Shown here: positions 32,968 to 43,796 of the stretch, one piece after another
Layout of the letters: each line of letters starts with the position of its first letter
Position numbering within the stretch: the first letter of the stretch is position 1
From: Auriscalpium vulgare
Taxonomy: Eukaryota; Basidiomycota; Agaricomycetes; Russulales; Auriscalpiaceae
DNA length: 64,000 nucleotides
Assembly (NCBI GenBank): GCA_019915015.1
Contig: JAHBBC010000001.1
Span: 2,356,001-2,420,000, forward strand
Direction: 5' to 3'
Program-made: the position numbers and the translations under genes
The notes under the pieces: model-generated
Databases searched by the model: none
What the model saw: the letters and a program-made list of their open reading frames with translations, nothing else
Told to the model about the DNA's origin: nothing

Positions 32968-34262
32968 TCATACCACCTTCTGAAAGAACGAGCTCATCTT
33001 CGCCATCCCCGTGACATTCGCCTTCTTCAGTTTCTGCACCCCCGTCGACGCCTTTGCCTTCCTCTTCTTTCCATCGTCCTCCGTGGCCGCCTTAGTCTTC
33101 GCGACAGGCGCACTAGCGATGGCCTGTGCCGTCGCGTCATCTTGTTGTTTTTTCAGATATCCGTCCAACGCCGTGAAACTAGGCACGCCGTCAGCAACAA
33201 TGACAAGGCGAACGGGGATTTGGCATACTCGTAGTGCGCTAAGAGGGCGCTGTACGTAGCCGCTGGGGTGTACTGGGAGATCAGACTGCACGCTGCTTTC
33301 GTACGCCCCACTGTTGTTGCCTGGCGTCAGCACGCGCGCCCCCGGGAGAAACGGTAGCTTACACTCAAGCAACGCCTCCTTCCCATCCTCCATCAAACCA
33401 TCCTTCGCAAGACCTCGTACGATTGTCCTAGACTTCTCCAACACATCCAGGTTGGCCAGTCGCGCGACCTTCGCGCGCAGGTACTCTGCTGTCTTTTCCT
33501 CCGAATACCGAAATACGGCAATTTCGGGTGTAAGATCCTTGAACTCGCATACCCGACGCATTGCGCTTGCTACACAATCGAGGCGTGCAAGAGTGCATAT
33601 GTCTTGCTGAGAGATTTCGAAAGAAGGTTCGACCGGAGATGCGGAGCAGAGGTTCGGAATGACTTCGTCAAAGAGATCGTCCAGTGGTTGGAAGCGGGGA
33701 GTTGCGTCCTTCGTCTGAACTCAGGCTCCATTAGTCTACGAACCAAACCGATGGGTATGAACGCACAGGCTTTAAGGCTTGCAGGATTGGCAACAGTAAT
33801 AAAGACACGTCCATGGGCGTCATCACTAGCAGCTTACCATCTGAAAGCATCCGTTACGACAGAAGACACATGTCAACTGACGATGCTTACCAGCAACCAC
33901 CTCTCCTTCGGTGAAAAGCCAGGAGCGCAGGTTCGGAGGGGCTACACTCTGGACTTCCAGTATACCCCAGCAGTCCTTTGCCTTCAGTTTCGCCTCCGGA
34001 GAGAGCCGATATGGAAGGAAGAGCGAAGGGATTCCTGGACTTCCTTTAGTGTTGGATGCATGCCAGCTACTGAGCCCCAACTCACCAGTACGGGGATGCG
34101 GCAGCCTCAAAAAGTTTGAAGGAGGAATATCATTGTCTGCTTCATTGATTTTCCGCGAGATGGTATCTAGAACGTCTGAGGAACGCGTGTTTTAGCACGA
34201 GGTCGTTCCACGTCGGCGCAACAGTGCAGACCTCTTGGCAATATTCCAATGTGAGTGGCCAT
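32968..34262 (-). CDS. RNH202: Ribonuclease H2 subunit B
   Basis: Non-catalytic subunit of the trimeric nuclear RNase H2, which removes ribonucleotides and RNA:DNA hybrids from the genome. The start at 34262 gives MATHIGILP, and after an intron DVLDTISRKINEADNDIPPS and NFLRLPHPRTG. Then come PSLFLPYRLSPEAKLKAKD, CWGILEVQSVAPPNLRSWLF and VMTPMDVSLLLLPILQA, the LRLPHPRTG-PSLFLP and triple-barrel blocks of the family. The helical domain has MRRVCEFKDLTPEIAVFRY and VARLANLDVLEKS. The last exon is Lys-rich and ends MSSFFQKVV. Its SFF resembles the PCNA-interacting (PIP) tail known for this subunit, a shortened form without a clear Q at the first position. Convincing overall. Confidence 0.88.
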
Positions 34263-34692
34263 ACTTATCCCTTTAGAATTCCTAGTTTCGTAATTATTGA
34301 AGAGAGCTGGTTTCTTGGTAGTTGAGATGTGGAGGGGGAGGACAAGGTGTTCAATGGCGGCGGCCACGACAGAACACGACGTGACGCGATTGTGACAGGA
34401 CGCGTTCTTGTCACGTTTTAGAAGTTCGAAGTTCGTCGACCACCACTGCGATCCTTAGCTTCAACTCCGAGTCGATGCAAAGCAGCCCGTATCCTAGTCT
34501 TTGTAGTTGCAAGGAGAAGAACTTGCAAGGAGAAGAACGAAACGCGCAACTCCGCTGCAAGTAGCGCTGGTCAGGTCAGGTGTCTGCTCAGGTTTTCGGT
34601 GACACTGATGATGTCCGACTCGGAAGGCGAGTCATCCCGCATGCTTTTGGCAGAGGCCGCTCTAGGGGAAATACCTACTATCTTCGACTGCC
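34263..34692. promoter_or_regulatory. Divergent promoter, RNH202 / MFS transporter
   Basis: Both flanking genes start outward. The sequence contains a nearby direct repeat of GCAAGGAGAAGAAC at about 34509-34536. No TATA box is evident and no coding signal is seen. Confidence 0.5.
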
Positions 34693-36601
34693 ATGGCCAA
34701 CGAATTGCAGCCCAGGTATCGCTTGGAATATATTCATCTTGAAGAGTTCCCTCCTGCCAGTCCTATTACTGAAAGAGCGCCAAGGAGGTCTCCAAGCATC
34801 TCCGGTTCTGTCTTTGCCTTAGACCAAATCTCCATTTCGTCCGTGAGCAACAGAAACGAGACTGTTCTAGCCCCAGTCGACACAGGTTTCGCACCATGGG
34901 CGTTCGTGAGTACACCTGCTTGGCTTCCTCTGACTAGTACTCAGGCTGACATGGCTGCCATGAGCTTGCCGCAGCGTTTGTAGTCGATGGATTGGTGTTC
35001 AGCGTTCCCTACGCATACGGAATTTTCCTTCCGCTGTACCTCGAAGACCCGCGCTTTGCATCGCACCCGCATGCGGCTACACTGCTCCCGCTCGTCGGCA
35101 CCTTGTCCTCCGGAGTGATATTCCTCACAGGTAGACAGATTGCGCCTTGCCTCCTTCATAACTTCTACTAATATCTGCTTTTTTTAGGTCCAGTTGTCTA
35201 CCCGTACCTTTCGCGGTATCCTCATCATCGACGCATTTGCGCCTGGCTTGGTGTGCTCCTCTGCTGGACGAGCGTCTTTGGCGCTAGCTACGCGGACAAG
35301 GTACATACATCGCTGCGGCTTGCGCAAACCTTTATTAAACCGTCGTCCAGATTGAGCACCTTCTTGTCTTGCAAGGAGTGTTGTTCGGGATCGGCGGATG
35401 TCAGTCAGCGCCTCCCTCTTGCACACGCATGTACTGAACTACAGGCAAGCAATGCTGTACGCTGCGACCATCTCATATTTTGCCGAATGGTTCGTCGAGC
35501 GGCGCGGTCTAGCAAATGGAATTATGTTCACGGGTGCGGCACACTCTGAATTTCAAACTATTTCGCAACGTCCTCACCTTGAAATCACAGGCTCTGCATC
35601 TGGCGGCCTTATCCTCCCCTTCATTCTCCCTCCAGTACTGCGTGCGCACGGCACCTCCATGACATTGCGTTTTCTCTCGGTCGCTCTCGTTCTGCTCTTG
35701 ATTCCAGCCGTCCCTTTCCTACGACCGCGCCTACCAGAGTCGCGCGTGCATGGGCCGAGAAGGAGGACCGACCAGAGGTCGTGGATGAAGGACTGGCTGT
35801 GGTGGGCGCTGATCGCTAGCAACACCATCGTAGGATTGGGTTTCTTCCTTCCACAGCTTTGGTTCCCCAGTACGTCACACAGCTCACTTCTGAACCCTGA
35901 TATCAACCAAGAGACCGCTGCGATCGTATAGCGTTTGCGTCCGCTTTGAATCTGAGCACGTCCTCAAGCTCATTGGCCCTGGCCTTACTAAACGGTATGT
36001 ATCCTCACTAGTCTACCAGCCGATCGAAGTCTACAGCAGTCACTCACAGGTGCCTCTGCTCTTGCCCCACTGTTCGTGGGCTTCCTGTCCGACCGATACT
36101 CGCCCTGGATCATCGCGCTGTTCGTGACGTCTTCGAGTTCGATCTTTACTTCCATTTTATGGGGCGTCGTCGGAAATGCGGCGGCTGGCATGATGGCCTA
36201 CGGTGTGGCGTACGGTCTATCCGCCGGAGGCTGGTCAACGCTGTGGTCTGGCTTTATTCGCGGGTTCTCCAGTACGTGTCTATCTGTATCATCTCCTTGG
36301 ATCGTGCAAGACTCACTTGCCGTGCCCCGTAGAAGATGACCCGGACCTAGCAACCCTGCTATACGGTTTCTTGATGCTCTCACGCGGCATTGGCAACGTG
36401 CTGAGCTCTCCGATCTCGACGACTCTGCTGTCTGGGACGAACTCGACGCAGTTCGACGTACACTCGCACGGGAAGACGGGCTTCGCCGTCCAGGATGGGA
36501 GGTTTGGCAGGCTGATCACTTATGTTGGCTCGTGCTTCGCGGCTGCGGGAGTGGTGTCGTTGGTGGGCGCATTGAGGGATAAACGTAGTAGGAGGGCCTG
36601 A
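34693..36601 (+). CDS. MFS transporter, monocarboxylate permease-like
   Basis: Membrane porter of the major facilitator superfamily, resembling fungal monocarboxylate-permease (MCH-type) homologues. The start at 34693 gives a hydrophilic N-terminal tail, then TM1 VVDGLVFSVPYAYGIFLPLY. Further helices are LLPLVGTLSSGVIFLTGPVV and LGVLLCWTSVFGASYADK. Helix 5 has SYFAEWFVERRGLANGIMF, the motif region typical of this group (ERRG-A-G). SASGGLILPFILPPVL follows. After a cytoplasmic basic loop the second half gives WWALIASNTIVGLGFFLPQL, SALAPLFVGFLSDRYSP, MMAYGVAYGLSAGGWSTLWS and SRGIGNVLSSPIS, ending DKRSRRA at 36601. About seven introns. Twelve helices are accounted for. The substrate is unknown; the family name does not prove monocarboxylate transport. 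Confidence 0.85.
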
Positions 36602-36964
36602 AACAGTATCCCAGCTTCGGAACCATAGAATACGTTGCACGCACACCTAGCGCTCCATCGTTCACTGGGTATGCCAACCATGGATGGAACAGGAAAGTTA
36701 ATGGAGAGTCGAAACCCTTACCGCTTGGCCTTCCGGCTGCATGAATTACCGCGGCTTTCGTAGAGGCAATAGTGATTTACGCATACGACATCTTCCTTCC
36801 GTTACAATACACGCTCTTGTGCGAGAATGCTGCGACCATTCAAGAAGTGAGTCTTTCTAGGCAAATAAGTATTTAATATGAATGGTGTTGTTCTGCACAA
36901 CGCTGCACAACTGCTAGCCACGTCACATCCTCTTCTGTCTTTCCGCTCCGACTACCAATGGTCG
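36602..36964. other. Convergent 3' region
   Basis: The MFS gene and the PP2C gene both end toward this gap. It contains a minus-strand stretch resembling a tRNA A-box, discussed under rejected items. No gene is seen. Confidence 0.5.
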
Positions 36965-38616
36965 TCAGCATCTCTCCTTGCGGGGTCTAATGACGAAATA
37001 AAGCTCACTCATCTGGGTCTGCCGATACTCCCGCAAGCTTTTCGTAGAGTCCGGGCCTGTGACGTGGCCCCATCCCGCCAGCGGCACGACGATCGCAGTC
37101 ATATTGTCGCCGCTGCCCATCTCCTCGGCGTATGCGAGGATGCGGTCGGCCGCTCGCTTCGGGTCCAGGGCATCGCGCGCGAGATCAACAATCTCCTGAT
37201 CGGACACGACCGACGTGATGCCGTCGGAAACGAACACCATAAACGCCCATGAGCGGCCTGAGGTTCTCCATCACCCATGATTGTCCAAGCTAGGCGGGCG
37301 GGGCTGACTGACCTTCGAGCAGCTTGGTCCTGACGTCTGGCTCGGCGGTTACACCAAAGCGTTTCCACTTCAAGTCACCGAGGCTGCAAGGCGCATTAGT
37401 TCAATGGAGGAATATTTGCAAGCAGTCTTCACCTCCGCGTGTTCTGAAGTGCGCCCATCCACCTGCACCCTGGTATAAGCATTGGTACTATATGCGCGAC
37501 GACAAGGCAGCGCACCGAGTGTCTCCAAATGAGTCAGCCATAAGTCCGGTGCCCATCATGCTGCGCAGACGGATAGACTCGGTACGACCCTCGGCACGGT
37601 GGTTTTCTGTCATCGGGTGCACCCTGCCGTGGTCCACTGCACATAGCAGAATGCGAGTATCACTGTGTTCCACATCAGCATGACGACATGTGAAAGATGA
37701 AGCGCATCTGACCCAACATGAGCCACGGTCAAAGCCAGCTTCTCGGAAGCGAAGAAGGGGACAGTGGGGATGTCGAGCGAGTGCATGATGGCAACGGAGG
37801 CCGTGCAGCCTGATGATTTAGCTACTGGCTCTGATTCTAGGTGTCTGTCAACCTGCAGAGCCAGCGAATTATAGTATTAGGCCGATGAGGCTCGAGGAGG
37901 AAGAATGACGGACCTCAAAAAACGCCAGAGTAGCCCGGGCGTGCAGATCCAATTCTTCTGAGTCAAATGAAGGAGGGATCCAAGGCGCAAGCGCTCCCCC
38001 TTTGAACCGTCTGAAGTATCCGCCGAGTTCGCGTATCCACGCATACATCTCAGGTATCTGGGACTTGTTACAAGACTCGAAGAGGCCATGTAGCTCCTGA
38101 CGGCAAAACTGGGACGCGGTGGAGCCGCCGTGTCTTTCGAGAACATTAGCGCACGATGGGCATAGATTGAACAGATTGAACGCACCCATCGTATATCCCA
38201 ACAAATACAGCCTGACTTGCGAGCGCTTTAGGAATGTCGTGTGGGTCCCAATCGATGCTCAGATGTTTCTGCACGGTCAAGCGCAGCTCGTCTGGGTTCA
38301 AAGACAGCGTCGCAAACGAGTGAAAGTCTTCTTGGTAGCTTCCGGGTCTAGTCAGCTCAGCAGGCGGCCAGATGGGAGCAATGCTTACTCGCGTTCGCCT
38401 CGCGACACAGACACCCCAATGACCTTGGGCGAGTTCAACGGGATTCGGGCAGCGCCACCTGGTTGTAAAGCATAAGTTCACTGTCGATGACACAAACAAA
38501 CCGCGCGTACCGGGTGTGGCGTAGCGGACATAATCGTGGTAGAGTGCTATGTTCGTACGGGAGGCGGGCAGGCGGGTGCGGGGAGGACGCGAACAACGGA
38601 GCGATCGAGAGGCCAT
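36965..38616 (-). CDS. Mitochondrial-type PP2C protein phosphatase
   Basis: Mn/Mg-dependent Ser/Thr phosphatase of the PPM family. The start at 38616 gives MASRSLRCSRPPRTRLPASR, an Arg-rich lead typical of mitochondrial import, then YVRYATPGGAARIPLNSP. The catalytic domain starts VIGVSVSRGEREPGSYQEDF, with the metal-binding motif VGIYDGHGGSTASQF after an intron. Later blocks are EPVAKSSGCTASVA, DIPTVPFFASEKLALTVAHV, GDTRILLC, GRTESIRLRSMMGTGLMADS, VFVSDGITSVVSDQEIVD and EEMGSGDNMTAIVVPLAGWG. The GIYDGHGG, VSDG and GSGDNMT aspartates that bind metal are all present. It most resembles the Ptc6/Ptc5-type mitochondrial phosphatases of yeast. The exact orthologue is not settled. Confidence 0.87.
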
Positions 38617-38927
38617 GCACAAGTGTGTGGGCGCACCGACGAGGTCCTCATCTCCCGGGGAAGGGGATACGAGAGACGAGATATGGGGAGGCTGGCAGCA
38701 GATGCCCGTCGGGCGCGCGTATGTTGCAATATGCGGGGCATGTCACGGTACTGTGTAATAGGCGCTCGCCCGAGTCTCGCTTCTGTCGCGGCTTCAATTT
38801 GTTGTCCAATCGAGTTACAATCGAGCCTCAAATTCGCGCAGTAGAACATCTCGGTGAGCCCGGAGATCGTGCCGCAAAATATTTATACATGGACGGCATA
38901 TTAGCTGCTACAGCGTCGCCCGCGACA

Positions 38928-40914
38928 TCATTGAACGAGGGCTTCTCGCTCGGCCGCTAACATCGTGGAGGCCTCAGGGAACCTAGGCGTGATGGTACAA
39001 GTGAATGGGACAGGGCGGCTGCATCAGGACAGTATCAGCATCATGCTGCGTCGACTGAAAAAGCAGAAGAACGCACTTAATTAGACCGACCTCAACGAAA
39101 TTGTCCACATCCAGGGGCAGCGGTTTCCCGCTGACCCCCTTCCCCGCTTCGAAGTTCGCCGCCCAAAGCACGGTAGCCAGGTCAATGGCGAGGGAGTTGT
39201 TCGCAACATGTCGCCCGACGCATATCCGCCGACCAAAGCCATACATGACGTGTCCTTCTTCCTTCGTCTCGACGGGCCCGATGGTTACATTTCCGTGCTC
39301 ATCCAAGTGCCTGGCCGGGTTGAAGACCCTCGCATCCGCGCCATAGATTTCCGTGTCGTTGTTGCACTGGTATATATTCGCGAAGACGATCGTTCCTTTC
39401 GGGATGAAGAATCCTCGGTACCAGTCGTCCTCCGTTGACTGATGGGGGACACCCAGTGGTGTAGTCGGGCGCCAGCGAAGAACTTCTTTTACCATAGCAC
39501 GGATGTAAGGAAGGTGAGGGAGGTCTGCAAAGGTTGGCAAACGAGAGCGCCCGACGACAGCGTCGAGCTCCGCTTGAGCACGCCTTTGTGTTTCGGGGTA
39601 AGCTACCATGGCGAGCGTCCACCACAGCAGAGCAGAGGAGGTAGTCTCAGCACCAGCCGCGCTATGATGTCGCTTGAGCGATATCCGGGCGCGAGCGAGG
39701 ATGAACTTACTACATGCCGCCGGTGAGCCAAGCTCGCTCCCGGTCCGATAAACCAGCGCGTTCCTTGTCTTTCAGCAGCGATGCTGTCAGACTTGCTCGG
39801 TCGACACCGTTATCCTAACCATACGTATCGCAATCCATCAGTTCACTGCGGTGACCTCATTGCGATGCATCAGGCGCACCAGATTCGCTTGAACTCTATT
39901 CACCATAGCTTCAAACATGGCGGAGTCACGGCGGTACCATTCCTCGCCTTCTCGCTTCCACTTTGCTAGCCTGGTTGCCAAGATTATCGGAAAGCTATGT
40001 GAGGCTATGTTGGCGCATGGAACGATAGGCACACGCACCACGAAGGCAGATATGACATCCAAGTGAATATCTCTACCAAATGAGCGCCAGGGGCAGCGGC
40101 TTCTGCGTGTCTGTCAATATGATGGTCAATTTTCATCAAATCCGGGTCATCTTCCGACTTGATTGAGGGAAAGTCGTATATAACCGATAGGATGGTAGAG
40201 GCGGTGGCGCGTCGCATGTGAGCGTTTCGCGCGTTGGGGTTCGCCAGGAGATCGGACGCCAGTATGACGGCTTCCCTGCGTTGCACATCGCGAAAATCTT
40301 TCGCGGTGTTGGGTCCAAGCCCTTCATGAGCAGCGCGCCGCATACGTCTCCACCTACGAATCTAACGTCAAACACGCGCCTCGCCGGCAGAAGGGAAAGA
40401 ACTGACCTGTCCCCATAGTTGCTGAATGTAAAGGAATTCGACCCAGTGAGAATCTCATTCGCCATGATGAGGCGAGGCCGATCGGAGTAGATGTTGGCTC
40501 GTCGATCGAGAAGATCGGCTGCGGCCTCTTGTGTGCTGAGGATGAGGATGGGCTTGCCGAGGATATTCAAATATATCATGTCACCTGCAGGAATTCAGCT
40601 ACTTGTCAAGATATGGTTCGGAAGGCCTCACCATGCTTGTTTCTGCAATCTGGTTCAAAGAGCCATCTTTGGTCCTGCAGTGCAAAGATATTGCCTATAA
40701 AAGGGAGGCCGATGGGACCCGGCGGCACCAAACGCCATGGGCTCTTGATCCAGCCTACGCCAGCAAGAACGATGAGGCCGAAGAGAGCAGCAACGAAGAA
40801 TGACCAATTATCGTCAAGCCAGATCTGCACATAGGCCTCGGGTGCGTCGCGGAACAGGGGCTCTGTGAACGCATGGCGATAGAAAGTCAAAGGAGGGCGC
40901 GTGCTCTCGTCCAT
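38928..40914 (-). CDS. Cytochrome P450 monooxygenase
   Basis: ER-anchored haem-thiolate oxygenase. The start at 40914 is followed by a membrane anchor WSFFVAALFGLIVLAGVGWI and the Pro-rich hinge PPGPIGLPFIGN. Then come GDMIYLNILGKPILILSTQE, WRRMRRAAHEGLGP (C-helix), the I-helix AGAETTSSALLWWTLAM with the O2-binding Thr, KEVLRWRP (ExxR), FNPARHLDEHGNV (the PERF-like segment) and the haem loop YGFGRRICVGRH with the Cys ligand. A small last exon, RPVPFTCTITPRFPEAS, ends at 38928. All hallmarks are intact. The pattern resembles the large basidiomycete group around CYP5144, often tied to xenobiotic or aromatic oxidation. The subfamily and substrate are inferred only weakly. Confidence 0.92.
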
Positions 40915-41465
40915 TTAGTGAGTGAGTCGCCGAAACTCGAGGGAAAAGTAATCCATGGACGGATTGTCGAGACCTTTATAGCGTCAGTGGCTGCGTCACT
41001 CCGAGAATCCTTGACAGCATCACGGAAGCGCCAAGGTTTGGACCCGAGTTGGCTGCTCGGAAGCGGAAGATGACCCGGACAACTACGCATCGAGGCAACA
41101 GGGGCGCGCGGTGACACGCTGTTGAAGCAGGACTGGGAAGAAAGGGAAGAATTGTTCGTGTGACGGCTCGCGTTGAGGGGGTGTTTCTAGGGTGTTCCAA
41201 AGGGCGTACGAATAGACGGAACGACATCATCGGGCGACATGGCGGGACCCTGACAGCGAACACCGGCTGATGGAAGGGCCCATGAGGATGGCACTCGGGG
41301 AAAGACCCTGACCATAGGCCGTGTGCATGAGGATCTGCCAGCGACTGCCAGATGAACGGAGGCTTGCTGACTAAGCGAACGTGCTCAGAGCTTTACTCTG
41401 CTCACGGTGACTATGTACTGCGATTTCCGGCACATGAACAGCTAGGGAAGGCTTTTACGACGGTC
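40915..41465. promoter_or_regulatory. Divergent promoter, P450 / TFB4
   Basis: Both flanking genes start outward. The in-frame Met at 41352 would extend TFB4, but the added residues do not resemble the family. No other gene or repeat is seen. Confidence 0.5.
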
Positions 41466-42808
41466 ATGAACAACGCCTCCCACCTGTCTCTCATCCTCGA
41501 TCTCTCCCCCTCACAATGGCATCTCTCCGCAGCACCGTCCAACACGCATCCCCTTCCCTTCAAGACATTCTTATCACACGTTCTGACCTTCCTCAACTCC
41601 CACATTGCACAAATGCACGAAAACTCGCTTGCTGTTTTTGGCGCACTCCCAGGGAAGAGGTGTGCATGTGCAGTCGCAGGGTCTCCGAGTGTCTGGTCGC
41701 TGACATGCGCCAAGCATCATGCTATACTCTTCATCAGATGTTAGCGGAGGCCCGGAGGTGCCAGCAGACTCAAATGCCTACCGACCGTTTAAGCTGATGA
41801 ACTCAATCGTGGCGAGGAACATAGAGGCCGAGCTTGAGCTGCTGGAGACCATCGGGGATGAACGTGTGTACACTCTGCACGCGTCCATGCGCGTTCTGAT
41901 ATTTTGCAGCTCCCGTTGCCCTCGTGGGCGCACTCACCAAGGCGTTATGCTGTACGTGGTCATCGCAGTAGCGATGTTGGTTGCTCACAACGGGGTCTTT
42001 GTCTTTACTGCAGACATCAACCGCATCACCCACACCACCTCGGGCAGCAGCGCAGAGGATTCCGCTGTCGCGGCAGATCCGCGAATACTGATTCTCTCCG
42101 TCTCTCCGGACTTATCCTCGTCATATATACCCATCATGAACTCTATATTTTCCGCGCAGAAGAATGTGCGAGATTCGTGTTCGACTTCATCACTTGACCT
42201 GACATTCCTCTCAGAAAATCATCATTGATGTTTGCAAGGTTTACGGTGCAGACACGGTCTTCTTGCAGCAAGCAGCACACCTCACTGGCGGGTCCTACAT
42301 TGACCTCGAGCGCCGTGACGCGCTTCTTCAATACCTCGTCGTACGCGTTGGCCATATAAAACGTCACTGACGGCTACTGAGCAACGCGATAGATGTCCTT
42401 CCTGCCCCCGCCCGCCATGCGACAGTTCATCGCAGTCCCTAAGCAAGATAAAGTTGACTTCCGTGCTGCCTGCTTCTGTCACAAAAACATTGTAGACATC
42501 GGCTTCGTCTGCTCGGTCTGCTTGTCAAGTGCGCCGTCCCCGTCTTGCTTGCAAGGGTTCATGGCTAATTGCGGTTTGCGACAGTATTCTGCTCACCTGT
42601 TCCTGTTTGTTCAACATGCCGGTGAGTGTGAACGCCGTGCGCGAGGCTGTTGCGATGCTCACCGTGTCGCAGGACGAAATTTCCGATGAAAACATTGCAG
42701 CGGCTTAACGCGTCTCGCCCGGCCGTGCCTTCGGCGAACGGGTCTGCAAACGGAACACCCCGACCGCCATCGAAGCCCGCCACGCCTATGTCTGCGAGTT
42801 TACGATGA
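41466..42808 (+). CDS. TFB4: TFIIH core subunit TFB4/p34
   Basis: Zinc-binding subunit of the general transcription and DNA repair factor TFIIH, which pairs with the p44/Ssl1 subunit. The start at 41466 gives MNNASHLSLILDLSPSQWHL, the first strand of the von Willebrand A-like fold. It continues SHVLTFLNSHIAQMHENSLA, VFGALPGKS and IMLYSSSDVSG. Further exons read PVALVGALTKALCYINRITH, DPRILILSVSPDLSSSYIPI, MNSIFSAQK, IDVCKVYGADTVFLQQAAHL, TGGSYIDLERRDALLQYL and MSFLPPPAMRQFIAVPKQ. The C-terminal zinc module has VDFRAACFCHKNIVDIGFVC, SVCLS and FCSPVPVCSTCRTKFPMK. It ends in a short Pro-rich tail at 42808. Seven introns; all conserved parts are present. Confidence 0.93.
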
Positions 42809-43796
42809 CCGGGCATCGATTTTTGTAGCTATATGACTGTATCCATATCTGAACACAGGTTTTTGGTGCTCATCAACTTTACCTGGACACATGAGCTCCA
42901 CGGCACACTTTAGGCACCTGGAACGAAAGCGAATATCTTTGTATCAGTTCAGGGGTGCCATTACTACTCTTGAAAGGTTACTCCTCTGCTCGTTCCATGA
43001 AAATGCACTCCTCAGCCCTATATCAATCATGCGATGGTCGCGCTATAGCGCTGGCCGCCGTCGTCGCCACTCCGTCCACGATTACATGCTGCATCACGCC
43101 GTGGGAGAAGCTCCGCCCCGATTGACGCCTCACCGTACTAGACCTCGACCCCTCACTCGGGGGAACGACGCGCACGCCGGAGAAGCCGCAGTCCTGCGTC
43201 CCCTGTCGCATCCGCCAGGCTTAGGCCCACGGCATCCCGCATGGAGCCCCCGCTCAGGCTTCCGCTCACCCGACGCCCCCGAAGAAGCCTGCGTTCTTCT
43301 CGCACGAAGGCCTGCCCTGCGCGCATAGCCATGTGCATCGTCGAGCAGGTCCAGTGTGCGCTTGTTGGCCTAGATAGATAATGCGGTGGTAAATGGGAGG
43401 GTGTGACTGCGGCGGGGCCGAGGGCGGCGGTGGACCCGAGGATGGCGGTGAGGCCGAGGCGCTGCGGGACGAATACGTTGCCGACGGGGCCGGGCGGCCG
43501 TGGAAGAATTGATAAGAGCCGAGTGCGATGTCACAGCACGCTGGGCACACGCATGATGATGGCGTGGTCGCCGAGCTCGACAGCAAGCGCACGGGCGCAA
43601 ACCTTGTGTTTCTCTCTCGAAAATTCGGGATATGTCCCCAGAAATTCCGCAGACCGCTCAGGCGCGCCTCCGCGGTGCCAACGAGGGGTCAGTCGACGTG
43701 TCCGGGGCCAGATGAGCAAATTTGAGCGGACAACGTTTGTATCGGAGTTCGTCACGGGCGGTGACGAGGGAGCAGTGGCCGGCGTTGCCCGTAGCG
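42809..43796. other. GC-rich intergenic region, about 990 bp
   Basis: The region lies between tandem plus-strand genes. The right two thirds is very GC-rich and open in several frames on both strands (for example minus 43153-43338 and 43266-43592), as high GC alone would give. I could not assemble a gene from them. The last part is the CHD1 promoter. Confidence 0.5.

Noticed and set aside
36660..36745. tRNA-like A-box (GGCCAAGCGGTAAGG) with a nearby TTCGACTC on the minus strand
   Set aside because: The B-box-like part follows the A-box directly, no acceptor stem or anticodon arm can be folded, and the spacing is wrong for a tRNA. It may be a tRNA-derived scrap at most.
42891..43640. Several ORFs on both strands between TFB4 and CHD1
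   Set aside because: High GC removes stop codons in all frames. I tried to join exons on the minus strand and found no consistent protein.
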